NCBI GenBank assembly: GCA_030715195.1
Contig: JAUYVI010000002.1
Location: 310,001-374,000, forward strand
Source: Dongia sedimenti
GTDB lineage: Bacteria; Pseudomonadota; Alphaproteobacteria; Dongiales; Dongiaceae
DNA: 64,000 bases
Direction: 5' to 3'
This document shows positions 24,574 through 32,718 of this stretch, in pieces; within the stretch, counting starts at the first letter, position 1, and the number at the start of each line of letters is the position of its first letter. Both the position numbers and the translations under genes were made by a program. Under the pieces are notes generated by a model that saw only the letters and a program-made list of their open reading frames with translations, did not search any database and was not told where the DNA came from.

Positions 24574-25697
24574 GCTTCGCGGGTCGTGTATTGCGCGTGC
24601 GACTTGACGATCGTGCGCTCGGGCACGTGCGAGGTCAGGGCGATGCCCGAAGCGACCACACTGTCGCTGCCGATCTTCAGATAGGGCTCGATGGCAACCT
24701 GCATGCCGAAGCGCACGCGGTCGCCGATCTGCACGCGGCCGGACGTCGTGCAGCGCGGCCCGATGGCACAGTGGCTTCCGACCGTGCTGTGGTGCTCGAC
24801 CACGGTGTGGCTGGCGAAGAAGTTGTTGTCGCCGAGGCTGACGCCGAGCGCGAAGAAGCAGTTGGCCATGATCACGTTGCCGACCCCCATGCGCACATAG
24901 GAGCGCAGCTGAACGCTCGGATCGATCAGATTGGTGAAGCGGATGCCGCGCGCCGTCAGGCGCTCGAAATGCGCCTGGCGCTCCTTGACGTCGTCGGTGA
25001 ACAGGATGACCGCGGCGTCGAAGGCCTGCTGCTGCCAGAGCTCGTCGATCATGTCGAGCGGGCCGAGGATCGGGACGCCCATGGAGGTCATCCCCTTGGC
25101 CTTTGGATTGTTGTCGAGGATCGCCGCCGGCCGTTGCTTGCCGGTGCCGCGGCGCATCGCGTCGATCGCGATCGCGCCGGCACCGCCCGCGCCGCCCAGC
25201 AGCAGCACACGCTCGGGCCGGCTGTCGGGAAACTCACGTTCGGTCAGGTCGACCGAAGGACCGCTCGCTTCCGATTGCGCCGCCAGCACGTCTTCCTCGG
25301 TCAGGGTCTTCCCGGGATTCCTGGCGGCAAGCGTCTCCAGATCGACCCCGGTCCGCCGGGCGACGATGAAGGCCTTCTTGGTCCAGCGACGCTCATCGGC
25401 GCCGCCGGTCTTCTCCGCCGATGACTCTTCCTGCTTCAAGGCCGCGGCGACGTCTTCGCCCGCGGTCTCGGTGACGGCCGCCACCGGCTTGCCGACCGGT
25501 ACGCTGTCGCCCGGCGCCGCCAGATGGACCAGATAACCGTCGGCCTCGGCCGTCAGCTCGACCGTGGCCTTGCTGGTTTCGATCTCGCAGATGTTCTCGC
25601 CCTTGCGGACCTTGACGCCCGCCTCCTTGAGCCAGGCGATGATCGTGCCCCGCTCGTCATTCGGGTTCACCGCCGGCAGGCGGATCAGCGTGATCAT
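24570..25697 (-). CDS. Lipoyl / E3-binding / sugar acyltransferase fusion
   Basis: A 375-residue fusion. Residues 1-78 are a lipoyl domain with the attachment motif ETSKATVEL (Lys43). Residues about 105-142 look like the peripheral-subunit-binding domain of 2-oxoacid dehydrogenase E2 (VARRTGVDLETLAARNPGK, then LTEEDVLAA). Residues about 162-370 are a NeuD/PglD-type sugar acyltransferase: Rossmann start RVLLLGGAGGAGAIA, then a left-handed beta-helix with candidate catalytic histidines in SHTVVEHHSTVGSH. The normal E2 catalytic core (HxxxD) is absent. It overlaps the E1beta gene by four bases. I infer that acyl groups made by E1 on the lipoyl arm are passed to a sugar. Confidence 0.85.
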   Translation of the reverse strand: MITLIRLPAVNPNDERGTIIAWLKEAGVKVRKGENICEIETSKATVELTAEADGYLVHLAAPGDSVPVGKPVAAVTETAGEDVAAALKQEESSAEKTGGADERRWTKKAFIVARRTGVDLETLAARNPGKTLTEEDVLAAQSEASGPSVDLTEREFPDSRPERVLLLGGAGGAGAIAIDAMRRGTGKQRPAAILDNNPKAKGMTSMGVPILGPLDMIDELWQQQAFDAAVILFTDDVKERQAHFERLTARGIRFTNLIDPSVQLRSYVRMGVGNVIMANCFFALGVSLGDNNFFASHTVVEHHSTVGSHCAIGPRCTTSGRVQIGDRVRFGMQVAIEPYLKIGSDSVVASGIALTSHVPERTIVKSHAQYTTREA

Positions 25698-26710
25698 GCC
25701 AGGAGCTCCAGGATCTTCGATTCAATGTCGGCGGCGCCGACCAGCATGGCGTTCTCGCCCGCGGTGGAGGTCGGGATGATCTCGGCCCGCGATGCCAGGC
25801 GCGCGATCGGCGCCTTCAGAGTCTTGTAGGTCGCCGCGTAGAGCTGCGCGGCCACCTCGGCGCCCCAATCGAATCCGGTCGTGCCCTCTTCCACCAGCAG
25901 AACCCGGCCGCATTGCGCGGCCAGCGGCAGCAGCGGCGCGACGGTCATCGGCGACAGCAAGGCCGGAAGAGCGATCGCGAGGTTGATCTCCTCTTCCGCC
26001 ATCTGACGCGCCAGCGGTGCCAGCAGCCGGCTCATGCCGCCATAGGCGACGATAAGGACGTCCGCCGCGCCGCGGCTGAAGTTCTTCATCAGCATCGTGG
26101 GGAAGGGTTCATCGGTCAGCGGCTCGATCATCAACGCGCCGCCGCTGGCCAGCAGCGTCTCCGGGTAGAGCATCTTGTGTTCGATGAACAAGACCGGCCG
26201 GCCGAGTGCCACCGCGTTGCGCAGCAACTGCCCCGGATCATGCGCATGCGAGGGCGCCACCACCGTCAGGTTGGGTGTGCCGAGAAAGATCTTCTCCAGG
26301 CTCTGGCTGTGGGTGGCGCCGTAGCCGCGGCCGCCGCCCATCGGCGTGCGCACCACGACCGGAACTTCGAGATCCCGGCCGTACATGGTCACGAATTTGG
26401 CCATGTGATTGATGATCTGGTCGGCGGCGATCGCCAGGAAGTCGCCGAACATGATCTCGACGATCGGCCGGAGCCCGCGCAGCGCCATGCCGGTCGCAAG
26501 GCCGGTGAATCCCGCTTCCGAGATCGGGGTCGTGATGACCCGGTCCGGAAAGGCCGAAGACAATCCCTTTGAGATCTTGAAGGCGCCGCCATAGGGATCG
26601 AGGATGTCCTCACCCAGGAAATAGATGCGCTCGTCCTCGCGCATCATTTCCAGAAGCGCCGCGTTCAGCGATTTCGCATAGGTCGTCGATGCGGGCAGCG
26701 GTGCGTTCAT
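25694..26710 (-). CDS. 2-oxoacid dehydrogenase E1 component, beta subunit
   Basis: Transketolase-like beta subunit of a thiamine-diphosphate E1 enzyme, 338 residues. Matches include YFLGEDILDPYGGAFKISKG, TPISEAGFTGLATGMALRG, FGDFLAIAADQIINHMAKF and GATHSQSLE, then a transketolase C-terminal domain. With E1alpha it would decarboxylate a 2-oxoacid and reductively acylate a lipoyl domain. The ATG at 26710 overlaps the E1alpha stop (ATGA), and its own stop overlaps the lipoyl-fusion start in the same way. No E3 gene and no ordinary E2 lie nearby. The substrate is unknown; context suggests glycan acylation rather than central metabolism. Confidence 0.92.
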   Translation of the reverse strand: MNAPLPASTTYAKSLNAALLEMMREDERIYFLGEDILDPYGGAFKISKGLSSAFPDRVITTPISEAGFTGLATGMALRGLRPIVEIMFGDFLAIAADQIINHMAKFVTMYGRDLEVPVVVRTPMGGGRGYGATHSQSLEKIFLGTPNLTVVAPSHAHDPGQLLRNAVALGRPVLFIEHKMLYPETLLASGGALMIEPLTDEPFPTMLMKNFSRGAADVLIVAYGGMSRLLAPLARQMAEEEINLAIALPALLSPMTVAPLLPLAAQCGRVLLVEEGTTGFDWGAEVAAQLYAATYKTLKAPIARLASRAEIIPTSTAGENAMLVGAADIESKILELLA

Positions 26711-27609
26711 TGGGCCGCGATCCGCGCGCTGCGGATTCCCTGGATGATCGCCGCGACCTCGGCGGCGATCCGGTGGTCGGTCGTGTCGCACCATTCGGGA
26801 TCGAGGCCGGCGCGAGCGCGTGGGATCGGCGCCTGTTCGGCGTGGCGGGCGATCTCGGCAGGATCGCGCGGATCGTCGCCCTTGCTGTGCGGCCCCAGGC
26901 GATAGGTATTCATGAACAGAATCTGCGGACCGCCGGCGCCGCGTGCCGCCCCGACCGCTTCCTGCGCCGCCGCGTGCACGGCGAGGACATCGTTGCCATC
27001 GAGTTCGGTGATCGGGATGCCGTAGGGCGCGCCGCGCGCCGACAGCTTGCCGGCATGTTCGAGCGCCGTCGGCGTGCTTTGCGCGAAGCCGTTGCTCTCG
27101 ACCGCGAACAGGATCGGCAGCGACCAGAGCGCCGCCATGTTGAAGGCCTCGCTCACCACGCCTTCCGCCAGCGCGCCGTCGCCGAGGAACTGGACGACGA
27201 CGCCACCGCTGCCCTTCCGCTTCTCGGCGAGTGCCATGCCGGTCGCGACCGGCGACATGCCGCCCAGAATGCCGTTCGAATAGAAATTGCCGAGCTGTAT
27301 ATGCTGGCTGCCGCCGATGCCGCGACAAACGCCGGACGCATCGCCCATGATCTCGGCGATCAGCGGCCGCGCCTCGCCGCCGAAGGCCAGGAAGTGGCCG
27401 TGGCCGCGATGGTTGCTGCAAACGATGTCGCGACCCGGCTCCAGTGCCGCGCAGACGCCGGTCGGGATCGCTTCCTGCCCGAGGCAGGTGTGAACCGTGC
27501 CGCGCAGCAGGCCTTCGGCGAAGAGATTGAGCAGCGAGCTCTCGACGGTGTTGATCAGCACCATCTTCTCGTAGAATCCGGTCAGGAGATCGTTGCGCTT
27601 CGCATCCAT
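26707..27609 (-). CDS. 2-oxoacid dehydrogenase E1 component, alpha subunit
   Basis: Thiamine-diphosphate-binding alpha subunit, 300 residues. It has the entry motif HTCLGQEAIPTGV, SNHRGHGHFLAFG, and the cofactor motif starting at FLGDGALAEG and ending about 30 residues later at ESNG. GPHSKGDDPRD is the phosphorylation-loop region in the form seen in acetoin-dehydrogenase-like E1 enzymes. ATG at 27609 gives the family start MDAKRNDLLTGFYEKM; longer upstream readings cross the preceding gene. It is the sixth gene of the glycan operon and is coupled to E1beta. Whether the substrate is pyruvate, a branched 2-oxoacid or another acid cannot be told. Confidence 0.92.
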   Translation of the reverse strand: MDAKRNDLLTGFYEKMVLINTVESSLLNLFAEGLLRGTVHTCLGQEAIPTGVCAALEPGRDIVCSNHRGHGHFLAFGGEARPLIAEIMGDASGVCRGIGGSQHIQLGNFYSNGILGGMSPVATGMALAEKRKGSGGVVVQFLGDGALAEGVVSEAFNMAALWSLPILFAVESNGFAQSTPTALEHAGKLSARGAPYGIPITELDGNDVLAVHAAAQEAVGAARGAGGPQILFMNTYRLGPHSKGDDPRDPAEIARHAEQAPIPRARAGLDPEWCDTTDHRIAAEVAAIIQGIRSARIAAQ

Positions 27610-27617
27610 GGCGAGGA

Positions 27618-28391
27618 TCACCGCGGCTTCATGATCAGTCCCTGGCCGGTCGGCAGGGAGAGAATGTGAAAACCATGCTGCTGCGCGAACACGTCCCAGG
27701 CGCGCTTCTGATGGATGTGCGGCGCCCAGCCGTAATCGTCGAGCAGCATGAAGGCGCCCGGCTGCAGGCGCGGCCAGAGGAACTCGGCCGCGGCGATCTC
27801 CGCCGCGACGACATTCATGTCGATATGGGCGAAGGCGATCCGGTCGGAATCGACCTCGACCAGGGTGTCGGGCACCATGCCGCGGATGAGCCGCTTGTTC
27901 GGCCAGGGCGAGAACTTCGATTTCACGATGTCGAAGAGACGATCGCCGCCTTGATACTTGACGTTCATATGGGCGACGCCGACGGCCCGTTCGGCGTCGG
28001 TAATCTGCTCCTCCGGAATGCCGGCGAAGGTGTCCAGAAGATAGAACCGCCGGTCCGCCAGTTGCGCGAAGTCGAGATAGGTCATGATCGCGCCGGACAT
28101 GATGCCGGTGTTGACCCCGCACTCGATGAAATCGCCGCCGAGTTGGACCGACTGTTCGGCGAGCCAGAGCGCGACATGAACCCGCCATTCCAGATGCCGG
28201 CCGGGCGGGCCGTCGGTCATGCCGAAAGCATAGGCCTTGGCGAAGCGCGGGTCGCGCATGAACTCGCTGTTGTGTTGGGTGGCGAGACCGTCGGTATTGT
28301 AGGTCAGCGGCCCCTGCACCAGCATGCGCCCGTCGGGCAGAGGGAACTTGACCTCCAGCTTGACCGGCAGATTGACCACCTGCTCGACCAT
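27618..28391 (-). CDS. TylF-family sugar methyltransferase
   Basis: A 257-residue SAM-dependent methyltransferase of the TylF/macrocin O-methyltransferase family. The SAM loop is GGDFIECGVNTGIMSGAIM, then RFYLLDTFAGIPEEQ, the metal-binding AFAHIDMNVVAAEIAAAEF and MLLDDYGWAPH. The N-terminal part (QHNSEFMRDPRFAKAYAFG) is also characteristic. It starts two bases after the P-loop-like gene and ends eight bases before E1alpha. It likely O-methylates a deoxysugar of the flagellar or surface glycan. Confidence 0.87.
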   Translation of the reverse strand: MVEQVVNLPVKLEVKFPLPDGRMLVQGPLTYNTDGLATQHNSEFMRDPRFAKAYAFGMTDGPPGRHLEWRVHVALWLAEQSVQLGGDFIECGVNTGIMSGAIMTYLDFAQLADRRFYLLDTFAGIPEEQITDAERAVGVAHMNVKYQGGDRLFDIVKSKFSPWPNKRLIRGMVPDTLVEVDSDRIAFAHIDMNVVAAEIAAAEFLWPRLQPGAFMLLDDYGWAPHIHQKRAWDVFAQQHGFHILSLPTGQGLIMKPR

Positions 28392-28393
28392 CG

Positions 28394-28894
28394 CTATCTC
28401 CGGTCGCCGGCGCCGCGGACACGGCCGGCACAGCCTAGATCGACGTAGAGGTGGCGCATCAGCCGCTCGATCTCCTGGCCGTTGCGCTGGTCGAGCCAGG
28501 TGTAGCCGTTGTAGACGGCGGCCGGACCCGTCGAGACATGCTCGATCGCGTCGTAGAGCTTGACCCCGGCCGAGGCCTCGGCCAGCACGGCTTCCCATTC
28601 CTCGGTGGGCGTCTCGCCCCAGAGCCAGCGCATCCAGTCGGCCAGCCATTGGAAGATCGAGTGGTCGAACACCAGCGATCCGCCCTTCTGCAGGGCGGCG
28701 ATGTGCTCCTTGATCAGGCGGCGGCGGGTCTGCTTCTGCAGATCGCGCGGCATCTCGTAGAGCGTCTGAAAGCCGTAGCGCTCGCAGGCGGCGCGGCTGG
28801 GATCGATGACCAGGGTCGCCTTCTCCTTGGCGGCGAGCTCCTTCGCCAGCGCGGAAACGTCGATGGTCGGCGGAGCGGCGATTACCAGGCGCAT
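28394..28894 (-). CDS. P-loop-kinase-like protein without Walker A
   Basis: A 166-residue protein. It begins like a nucleotide kinase, with strand MRLVIAAPP and a helix SALAKELAAKE, then a second strand TLVIDPSRAACERYGFQ and SLVFDHSIFQWLADWMRW. The glycine/lysine loop (GxxxxGKS) is missing: the turn reads APPTIDVS. So it probably does not hydrolyse ATP in the usual way. It lies one base after the CmcI-like gene. The last 20 residues are Arg/Gly-rich. I do not know its function; a degenerate kinase acting as a partner protein is one option. Confidence 0.65.
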   Translation of the reverse strand: MRLVIAAPPTIDVSALAKELAAKEKATLVIDPSRAACERYGFQTLYEMPRDLQKQTRRRLIKEHIAALQKGGSLVFDHSIFQWLADWMRWLWGETPTEEWEAVLAEASAGVKLYDAIEHVSTGPAAVYNGYTWLDQRNGQEIERLMRHLYVDLGCAGRVRGAGDRR

Positions 28895-28895
28895 G

Positions 28896-29753
28896 TCACT
28901 TCACCCGCAGCAGATAGCCGTTGGGATTGAGCGACATGATGTAGCGCTCGCCCCAGCGGCGGTCCAAGACGAAATCGTCGGTCTCGGTGAGGTAGACGTC
29001 GGCCGCCGCCTTCGGCCCTTCGTTCGGCACCGGGTGATAGCCCATGACGTCGTTCAGCGAATCCTCGACCACGAAATAGCCGCCGACATGCACGAAGGGC
29101 GCATAGGCGCGGATCTCGCCCAGCACATGCAGCTTCTCATGGTCGGAATCGGCGATCACCAGCGTGCGCTTGCCTTGCGCCTTCTTCCGCACCTGCTCCA
29201 GCACGCCTTCCGAAGTGCTCGAGCCCTCGATATAGGTGATGCGCTTGTTCTCCGGTGGCTTCGCCTTGGCCAGCGAGATGTCGATGCCGAGCACCTCGCC
29301 GTGTCCGACCAGGTCGAGGATGCTGGCGAAGAAATGCGTGGCGCCGCCGAACATGATGCCGAGCTCGATGATCACGTCGGGTTTGGTCTCCCAGATGATC
29401 TCCTGGTAGACCCAGCAATCCTGCGGCGTCTTGATGATGTCGTGGCCCAGCCAGCGCTGCTGCAGCTTCGGCGCGCCGTAGCGATAGCCCTGATGCAGAT
29501 AGTAGTAGTGGTACATCATGTATTGGCGCAGCGTCATGTCGCCGAGGCGTTCCATACTCGACTGGTCACGGAACAGCTTCTCGATTGCGGCGATGTGCGG
29601 GTTGTTGTGCAGCAGCTTCTGGTGCACGCCGGCGCGCTCGCAGTAGTCGCGGCGCGCGTCGAAATCGTCGTTCCGGCCGTTCTCGACCAGGAAGGCGACG
29701 TAGCGCTGGGCTATTTCCTTATCCAACGCGAGTTCGGGGCTAGGCGTGCTCAT
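28896..29753 (-). CDS. CmcI-family methyltransferase
   Basis: A 285-residue protein of the cephalosporin-hydroxylase (CmcI) group, which are class I SAM-dependent methyltransferase-fold enzymes common in O-antigen and flagellar glycan clusters. Landmarks are HDIIKTPQDCWVYQEIIWE, the SAM loop DVIIELGIMFGGATHFFA, EVLGIDISLAK, and VIADSDHEKLHVLGEIRAYA. The start at 29753 (MSTPSPELA) is chosen over an ATG eight codons upstream because its ATGA overlaps the stop of the preceding SDR gene. It likely methylates a sugar. Confidence 0.85.
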   Translation of the reverse strand: MSTPSPELALDKEIAQRYVAFLVENGRNDDFDARRDYCERAGVHQKLLHNNPHIAAIEKLFRDQSSMERLGDMTLRQYMMYHYYYLHQGYRYGAPKLQQRWLGHDIIKTPQDCWVYQEIIWETKPDVIIELGIMFGGATHFFASILDLVGHGEVLGIDISLAKAKPPENKRITYIEGSSTSEGVLEQVRKKAQGKRTLVIADSDHEKLHVLGEIRAYAPFVHVGGYFVVEDSLNDVMGYHPVPNEGPKAAADVYLTETDDFVLDRRWGERYIMSLNPNGYLLRVK

Positions 29754-30637
29754 GCAGTCGCTCCAAGCTGGGAACACTGGCGGACCAGTTCCACGATGTG
29801 AGTCTCAAGGCTGCGCCCGTTGCGTTGCCCGCCCATGACCGAGCGGTATTCGAGCGGCGGCGCGGCGGTATCGCCCTTGCCCGCGATCTCGACGCGGCAG
29901 CTCCGCCCGAGCAGATCGCCGCCGAGCCGCGCGCAGAGCTCGGCAAATTCCGCGACGGTCAGATCCGCGGTTCCGACCGGATTGAGCAGCGTCACGCCGT
30001 TGATCTGCATCTCGATGAAATCAACGGCCAAGGCCGCGACCACGTCGGTGCCGACGAAGTTGCGACGATCGCGGCCGGTGCCGAGGATGCGGATCACGCC
30101 GCTCTCGGCGATTGCGCGCGGGAAGGAGAAGGGAATGAGCGACCAGCGCCGAAAGCGCTGCAGCTCGGCGAGCGGGCCGAACACGGCGCAGGGCCGCAGG
30201 ATGCGCGTCGCGGCGGCGTGGCGCCGGAAAATCTGCTCGGCGAGGTAATGCGCCAGCGCATAGTCGCTGAGCGGATTGGCCGGCATGGTTTCGTCGATAT
30301 GGCCGGAGAGCGCACCGTAAACATGGGCGCTGGAGACATAGACCATGCGCCGCGCACCGGCGGCGGCGGCGGCGGCGATCAGGCGCTCGGTGCCCGAAAC
30401 GGCGCGGACCATGGCGGCGTCGCGGTCGGCCTTCACCTCTTCATCGGTGACGCCGGCGCAGTGAATGAGGGCATCGATCGGCGGGAGTGCGGGAAGCTGC
30501 CGCTCGGTGAGATCCAGCGTGACGGCATTGCCGGCGCCCCGGCCGAGCGCAAGCACGCTATGGCCGCGCGCGACCAATCCGGCGGCGACCGCGCTGCCGA
30601 TCAATCCCTTCGCACCCGTGACCGCGACCTTTGCCAA
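29750..30637 (-). CDS. NAD-dependent sugar epimerase/reductase, extended SDR
   Basis: A 295-residue extended short-chain dehydrogenase/reductase. The nucleotide motif is VAVTGAKGLIGSAVA, followed by LIHCAGVT and the catalytic Ser region YVSSAHVYG. The expected YxxxK reads YALAH, so the catalytic lysine is replaced by histidine. It would act on a nucleotide-linked sugar, for example as a 4-ketoreductase or epimerase, if the His variant is active. The stop overlaps the next gene by four bases, and a 16-bp gap separates it from the glycosyltransferase upstream. Confidence 0.85.
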   Translation of the reverse strand: MAKVAVTGAKGLIGSAVAAGLVARGHSVLALGRGAGNAVTLDLTERQLPALPPIDALIHCAGVTDEEVKADRDAAMVRAVSGTERLIAAAAAAGARRMVYVSSAHVYGALSGHIDETMPANPLSDYALAHYLAEQIFRRHAAATRILRPCAVFGPLAELQRFRRWSLIPFSFPRAIAESGVIRILGTGRDRRNFVGTDVVAALAVDFIEMQINGVTLLNPVGTADLTVAEFAELCARLGGDLLGRSCRVEIAGKGDTAAPPLEYRSVMGGQRNGRSLETHIVELVRQCSQLGATA

Positions 30638-30653
30638 GCTGCTTTCCCGTCTC

Positions 30654-31517
30654 TCACTTCAAGCCGCTGGTGTCGAGGAGCGCCTCGAGGATGGCCTTCA
30701 TCGGTCTTTGGCGCATCAGCGCATAGGCCTTCTCGCCCAGCTCGCGCCACTTGTTGTTGGTGACCAGATCGGCGACCACGTCCGGCATCTCCTGGGCCGT
30801 CGCCAGCCGCGTCATCTCCAGATAGCCGGCGGGATCCTGCTCGTGCTCGGAGACGATGGCGCAGCGGTTGTTGGCAAGATAGCAGACCCGGAAGGAGTTC
30901 ACGTGGGTGTATTTCTCCTCCTGCACGATGTTGAGCTGCACCTTGGCCCGGGCGATCCGGTCGTTGCGCAGGAAATACGGGCAGGAATGGTCGGCGGCGC
31001 CGCGGAAGCCCTTCTGGCGCACCGACTGGACGATCTGCTTGCGCCGGTTGCTCATCATGCCGAAGAAATAGAAATCGAGATCCTTCTCCTGGCGGTGCTG
31101 GATATCCTCCAGCTTCTGGTCCCAGCCCCAGCGGAAGAAATGCGCGTTCACGCCGTAGCGCTTGTATTCCGGCAGGTTGTCCAGGATCACGTCCCAGGCG
31201 AACTGGCCCGCCCGGATCGCCGGCAGATAGGCGCCGAGGAAATCCACCTTCTGCGGGTTGAAATTGAGCATGTCCTGGGCGATCACCTCGGTATTCACAT
31301 GCGCGTGGCGCAGGCCGGACTGGGCGATCTTCGGGATCTCCGCATTGGGAAGGAAATAGGCGCCGACCACGAAGTTGAAGCGGTCGCTCTCCAGCGAGAG
31401 CCCGTTCAGGACCACGTCGTGGCCGAGGTCCTCCAGCCCGTATTTCATGGACAGGAGAAAGTCGCGCCGGAGATGAAACAGCGGCTCCGGGCCGAAATAG
31501 GAAATGCCAAACTTCAT
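30654..31517 (-). CDS. CgeB-like glycosyltransferase, first gene of glycan operon
   Basis: A 287-residue protein that resembles CgeB/family 1-type GT-B enzymes in its C-terminal half: a strand DLDFYFFGMMSNRRKQIVQ, then the donor-site region VQLNIVQEEKYTHVNSFRV followed by CYLANNRCAIVSE. The start at 31517 (MKFGISYFG) is chosen because a sigma-54 promoter at 31559-31573 would start transcription about 30 bases upstream; a longer frame to 31652 would cross that promoter. It heads the eight-gene operon. Donor and acceptor are unknown, and the family match is moderate. Confidence 0.68.
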   Translation of the reverse strand: MKFGISYFGPEPLFHLRRDFLLSMKYGLEDLGHDVVLNGLSLESDRFNFVVGAYFLPNAEIPKIAQSGLRHAHVNTEVIAQDMLNFNPQKVDFLGAYLPAIRAGQFAWDVILDNLPEYKRYGVNAHFFRWGWDQKLEDIQHRQEKDLDFYFFGMMSNRRKQIVQSVRQKGFRGAADHSCPYFLRNDRIARAKVQLNIVQEEKYTHVNSFRVCYLANNRCAIVSEHEQDPAGYLEMTRLATAQEMPDVVADLVTNNKWRELGEKAYALMRQRPMKAILEALLDTSGLK

Positions 31518-31558
31518 GACGATAGAAACACTCTTGCCCCGATCGATGCTGCGGTAAC

Positions 31559-31573
31559 GCAAGGACGATGCCA
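31559..31573 (-). promoter_or_regulatory. Sigma-54 promoter for the eight-gene glycan operon
   Basis: On the minus strand TGGCATCGTCCTTGC matches TGGCAY-N5-TTGC exactly with correct spacing. Transcription would start near 31547, 30 bases before the glycosyltransferase start at 31517. No perfect FlbD-type repeat was found upstream. Confidence 0.8.
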
Positions 31574-31798
31574 GCAGCCCCTCAAGGCTTAGGGCGTTAA
31601 GGTTAATAAAGCGTAACAGGCAGGAAGACAGGATGCGTGCGGACGGAGGCATCTCTCAACTGCCGCAGTATCCGTGGACCGACGCGAACAAATCAGGTAC
31701 AATTGCTGGCTGGCCGATCGGTATTATCGGTGCGCTGTTTGACATCGTGAACGCCGCATCGAGATGCGCGCCGACGGCACCATGATTGCTGCGCTGCA

Positions 31799-31821
31799 AC
31801 GCAGACCCGACGCAGACAGAA
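31799..31821. repeat. Phased ACGCAGAC direct repeat, copy 1
   Basis: ACGCAGAC, three bases, ACGCAGAC then AGAA. The two half-units are 11 bp apart, about one helical turn. A near-identical 23-bp unit recurs at 32021. Confidence 0.7.
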
Positions 31822-32020
31822 TCGATATTTTCGACCCGCACCCGCGGCAAGGTTTACCCAGGGTTTACGAAACGAAGAATCGCTTGGCCCTCTCGATTGA
31901 GAGAAAGTCCAGCATCGTCAACGGCTTGGCATGGATTTTGTGCCCCCGCCCCGGGCCAGGGCCGTCTGGGTCAGCAACCAGTCTCGTTTCCGCTCAAGGT
32001 CGCGGCCACTGCCCTCGGCT

Positions 32021-32043
32021 ACGCAGACAGGACGCAGACAGAA
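32021..32043. repeat. Phased ACGCAGAC direct repeat, copy 2
   Basis: Same 23-bp unit as at 31799, differing only in the three spacer bases (AGG instead of CCG). A further single ACGCAGAC lies at 32104-32111. Confidence 0.7.
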
Positions 32044-32166
32044 CAAAAAATCAGTTCCGCCCCGCCGATCAGAATTTTTAATGCTTTATCAAATACTTAC
32101 GGTACGCAGACGACTCCGGAGGGAGGCAGGGTTGTCTGTGTCGGGCCAGATCCCGTGAACCCCCGA

Positions 32167-32718
32167 TCAGAGCGCAACCGGAGCGACGTCCTTGAACAGC
32201 GGCCAGGCGGCGTCCTTGGCGGAGATGGTCGGTTCGCCGATCAACGGCCAGCGGATCGCGAGGGCGGGGTCGTTCCAGCGCACCCCCTCCTCCGCCGCCG
32301 GGGTGTAGAAGTTGTCCACCATGTAGTTGACGGTGCTGTTCGGCTCGAGCGAGCAAAAGCCGTGGGCGCAGCCGCGCGGCACGAGGACGGCGTTGTGGCG
32401 ATCGGCGCGGAGCTCGACGGAATCCCATTGGCCGTAGGTCGGCGAGCCCTGGCGGAGATCGACGAAGACGTCGAGCAGCGCGCCCTGGATGCAGCGCACC
32501 AGCTTCGCCTCGGTGTGCGGCGGGCGCTGGAAATGCAGGCCGCGGATCGTGCCGACGTTGGCCGAAAGAGACTCGTTCATCTGGACCCAGCGGGTCGGCA
32601 ATCCATGCTCGGCAAAGATCGCCTCGTCATAGGTGCGCATGAAATAGCCGCGCTCGTCGCCGCGGGCCTGGAGCTCGACTTCGACGCTGCCGGGAATCTT
32701 CAGCCGCTTGATCTTCAC
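32167..32718 (-). CDS. RmlC-like dTDP/CDP-4-keto-sugar epimerase
   Basis: A 183-residue cupin-fold epimerase of the dTDP-4-dehydrorhamnose 3,5-epimerase family. The catalytic His lies in TIRGLHFQRPP, and VFVDLRQGSPTYGQW and the tyrosine region NYMVDNFYTPAAE follow. Because the two upstream genes make CDP-4-keto-6-deoxyglucose, the substrate is more likely a CDP-sugar than dTDP-rhamnose precursors. Its ATG overlaps the rfbG stop by four bases. It is the last gene of the operon. Confidence 0.87.
   Translation of the reverse strand: MKIKRLKIPGSVEVELQARGDERGYFMRTYDEAIFAEHGLPTRWVQMNESLSANVGTIRGLHFQRPPHTEAKLVRCIQGALLDVFVDLRQGSPTYGQWDSVELRADRHNAVLVPRGCAHGFCSLEPNSTVNYMVDNFYTPAAEEGVRWNDPALAIRWPLIGEPTISAKDAAWPLFKDVAPVAL

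Larger units (their letters stand above)
31518..32166. promoter_or_regulatory. 649-bp non-coding region between the two glycan operons
   Basis: No convincing gene is present. It holds the sigma-54 promoter of the eight-gene operon and five copies of ACGCAGAC, four of them in two phased pairs, both listed separately. A short AT-rich patch lies at about 32070-32100. Confidence 0.6.

Noticed and set aside
31600..31625. TTAA-rich patch upstream of the glycan operon as a CtrA box
   Set aside because: The half-sites are separated by two or six bases, not seven.
31661..31671. ACTGCCGCAGT as an FlbD-type site for the glycan operon
   Set aside because: It contains only one half-site and lacks the CGGCA-N5-TGCCG spacing.
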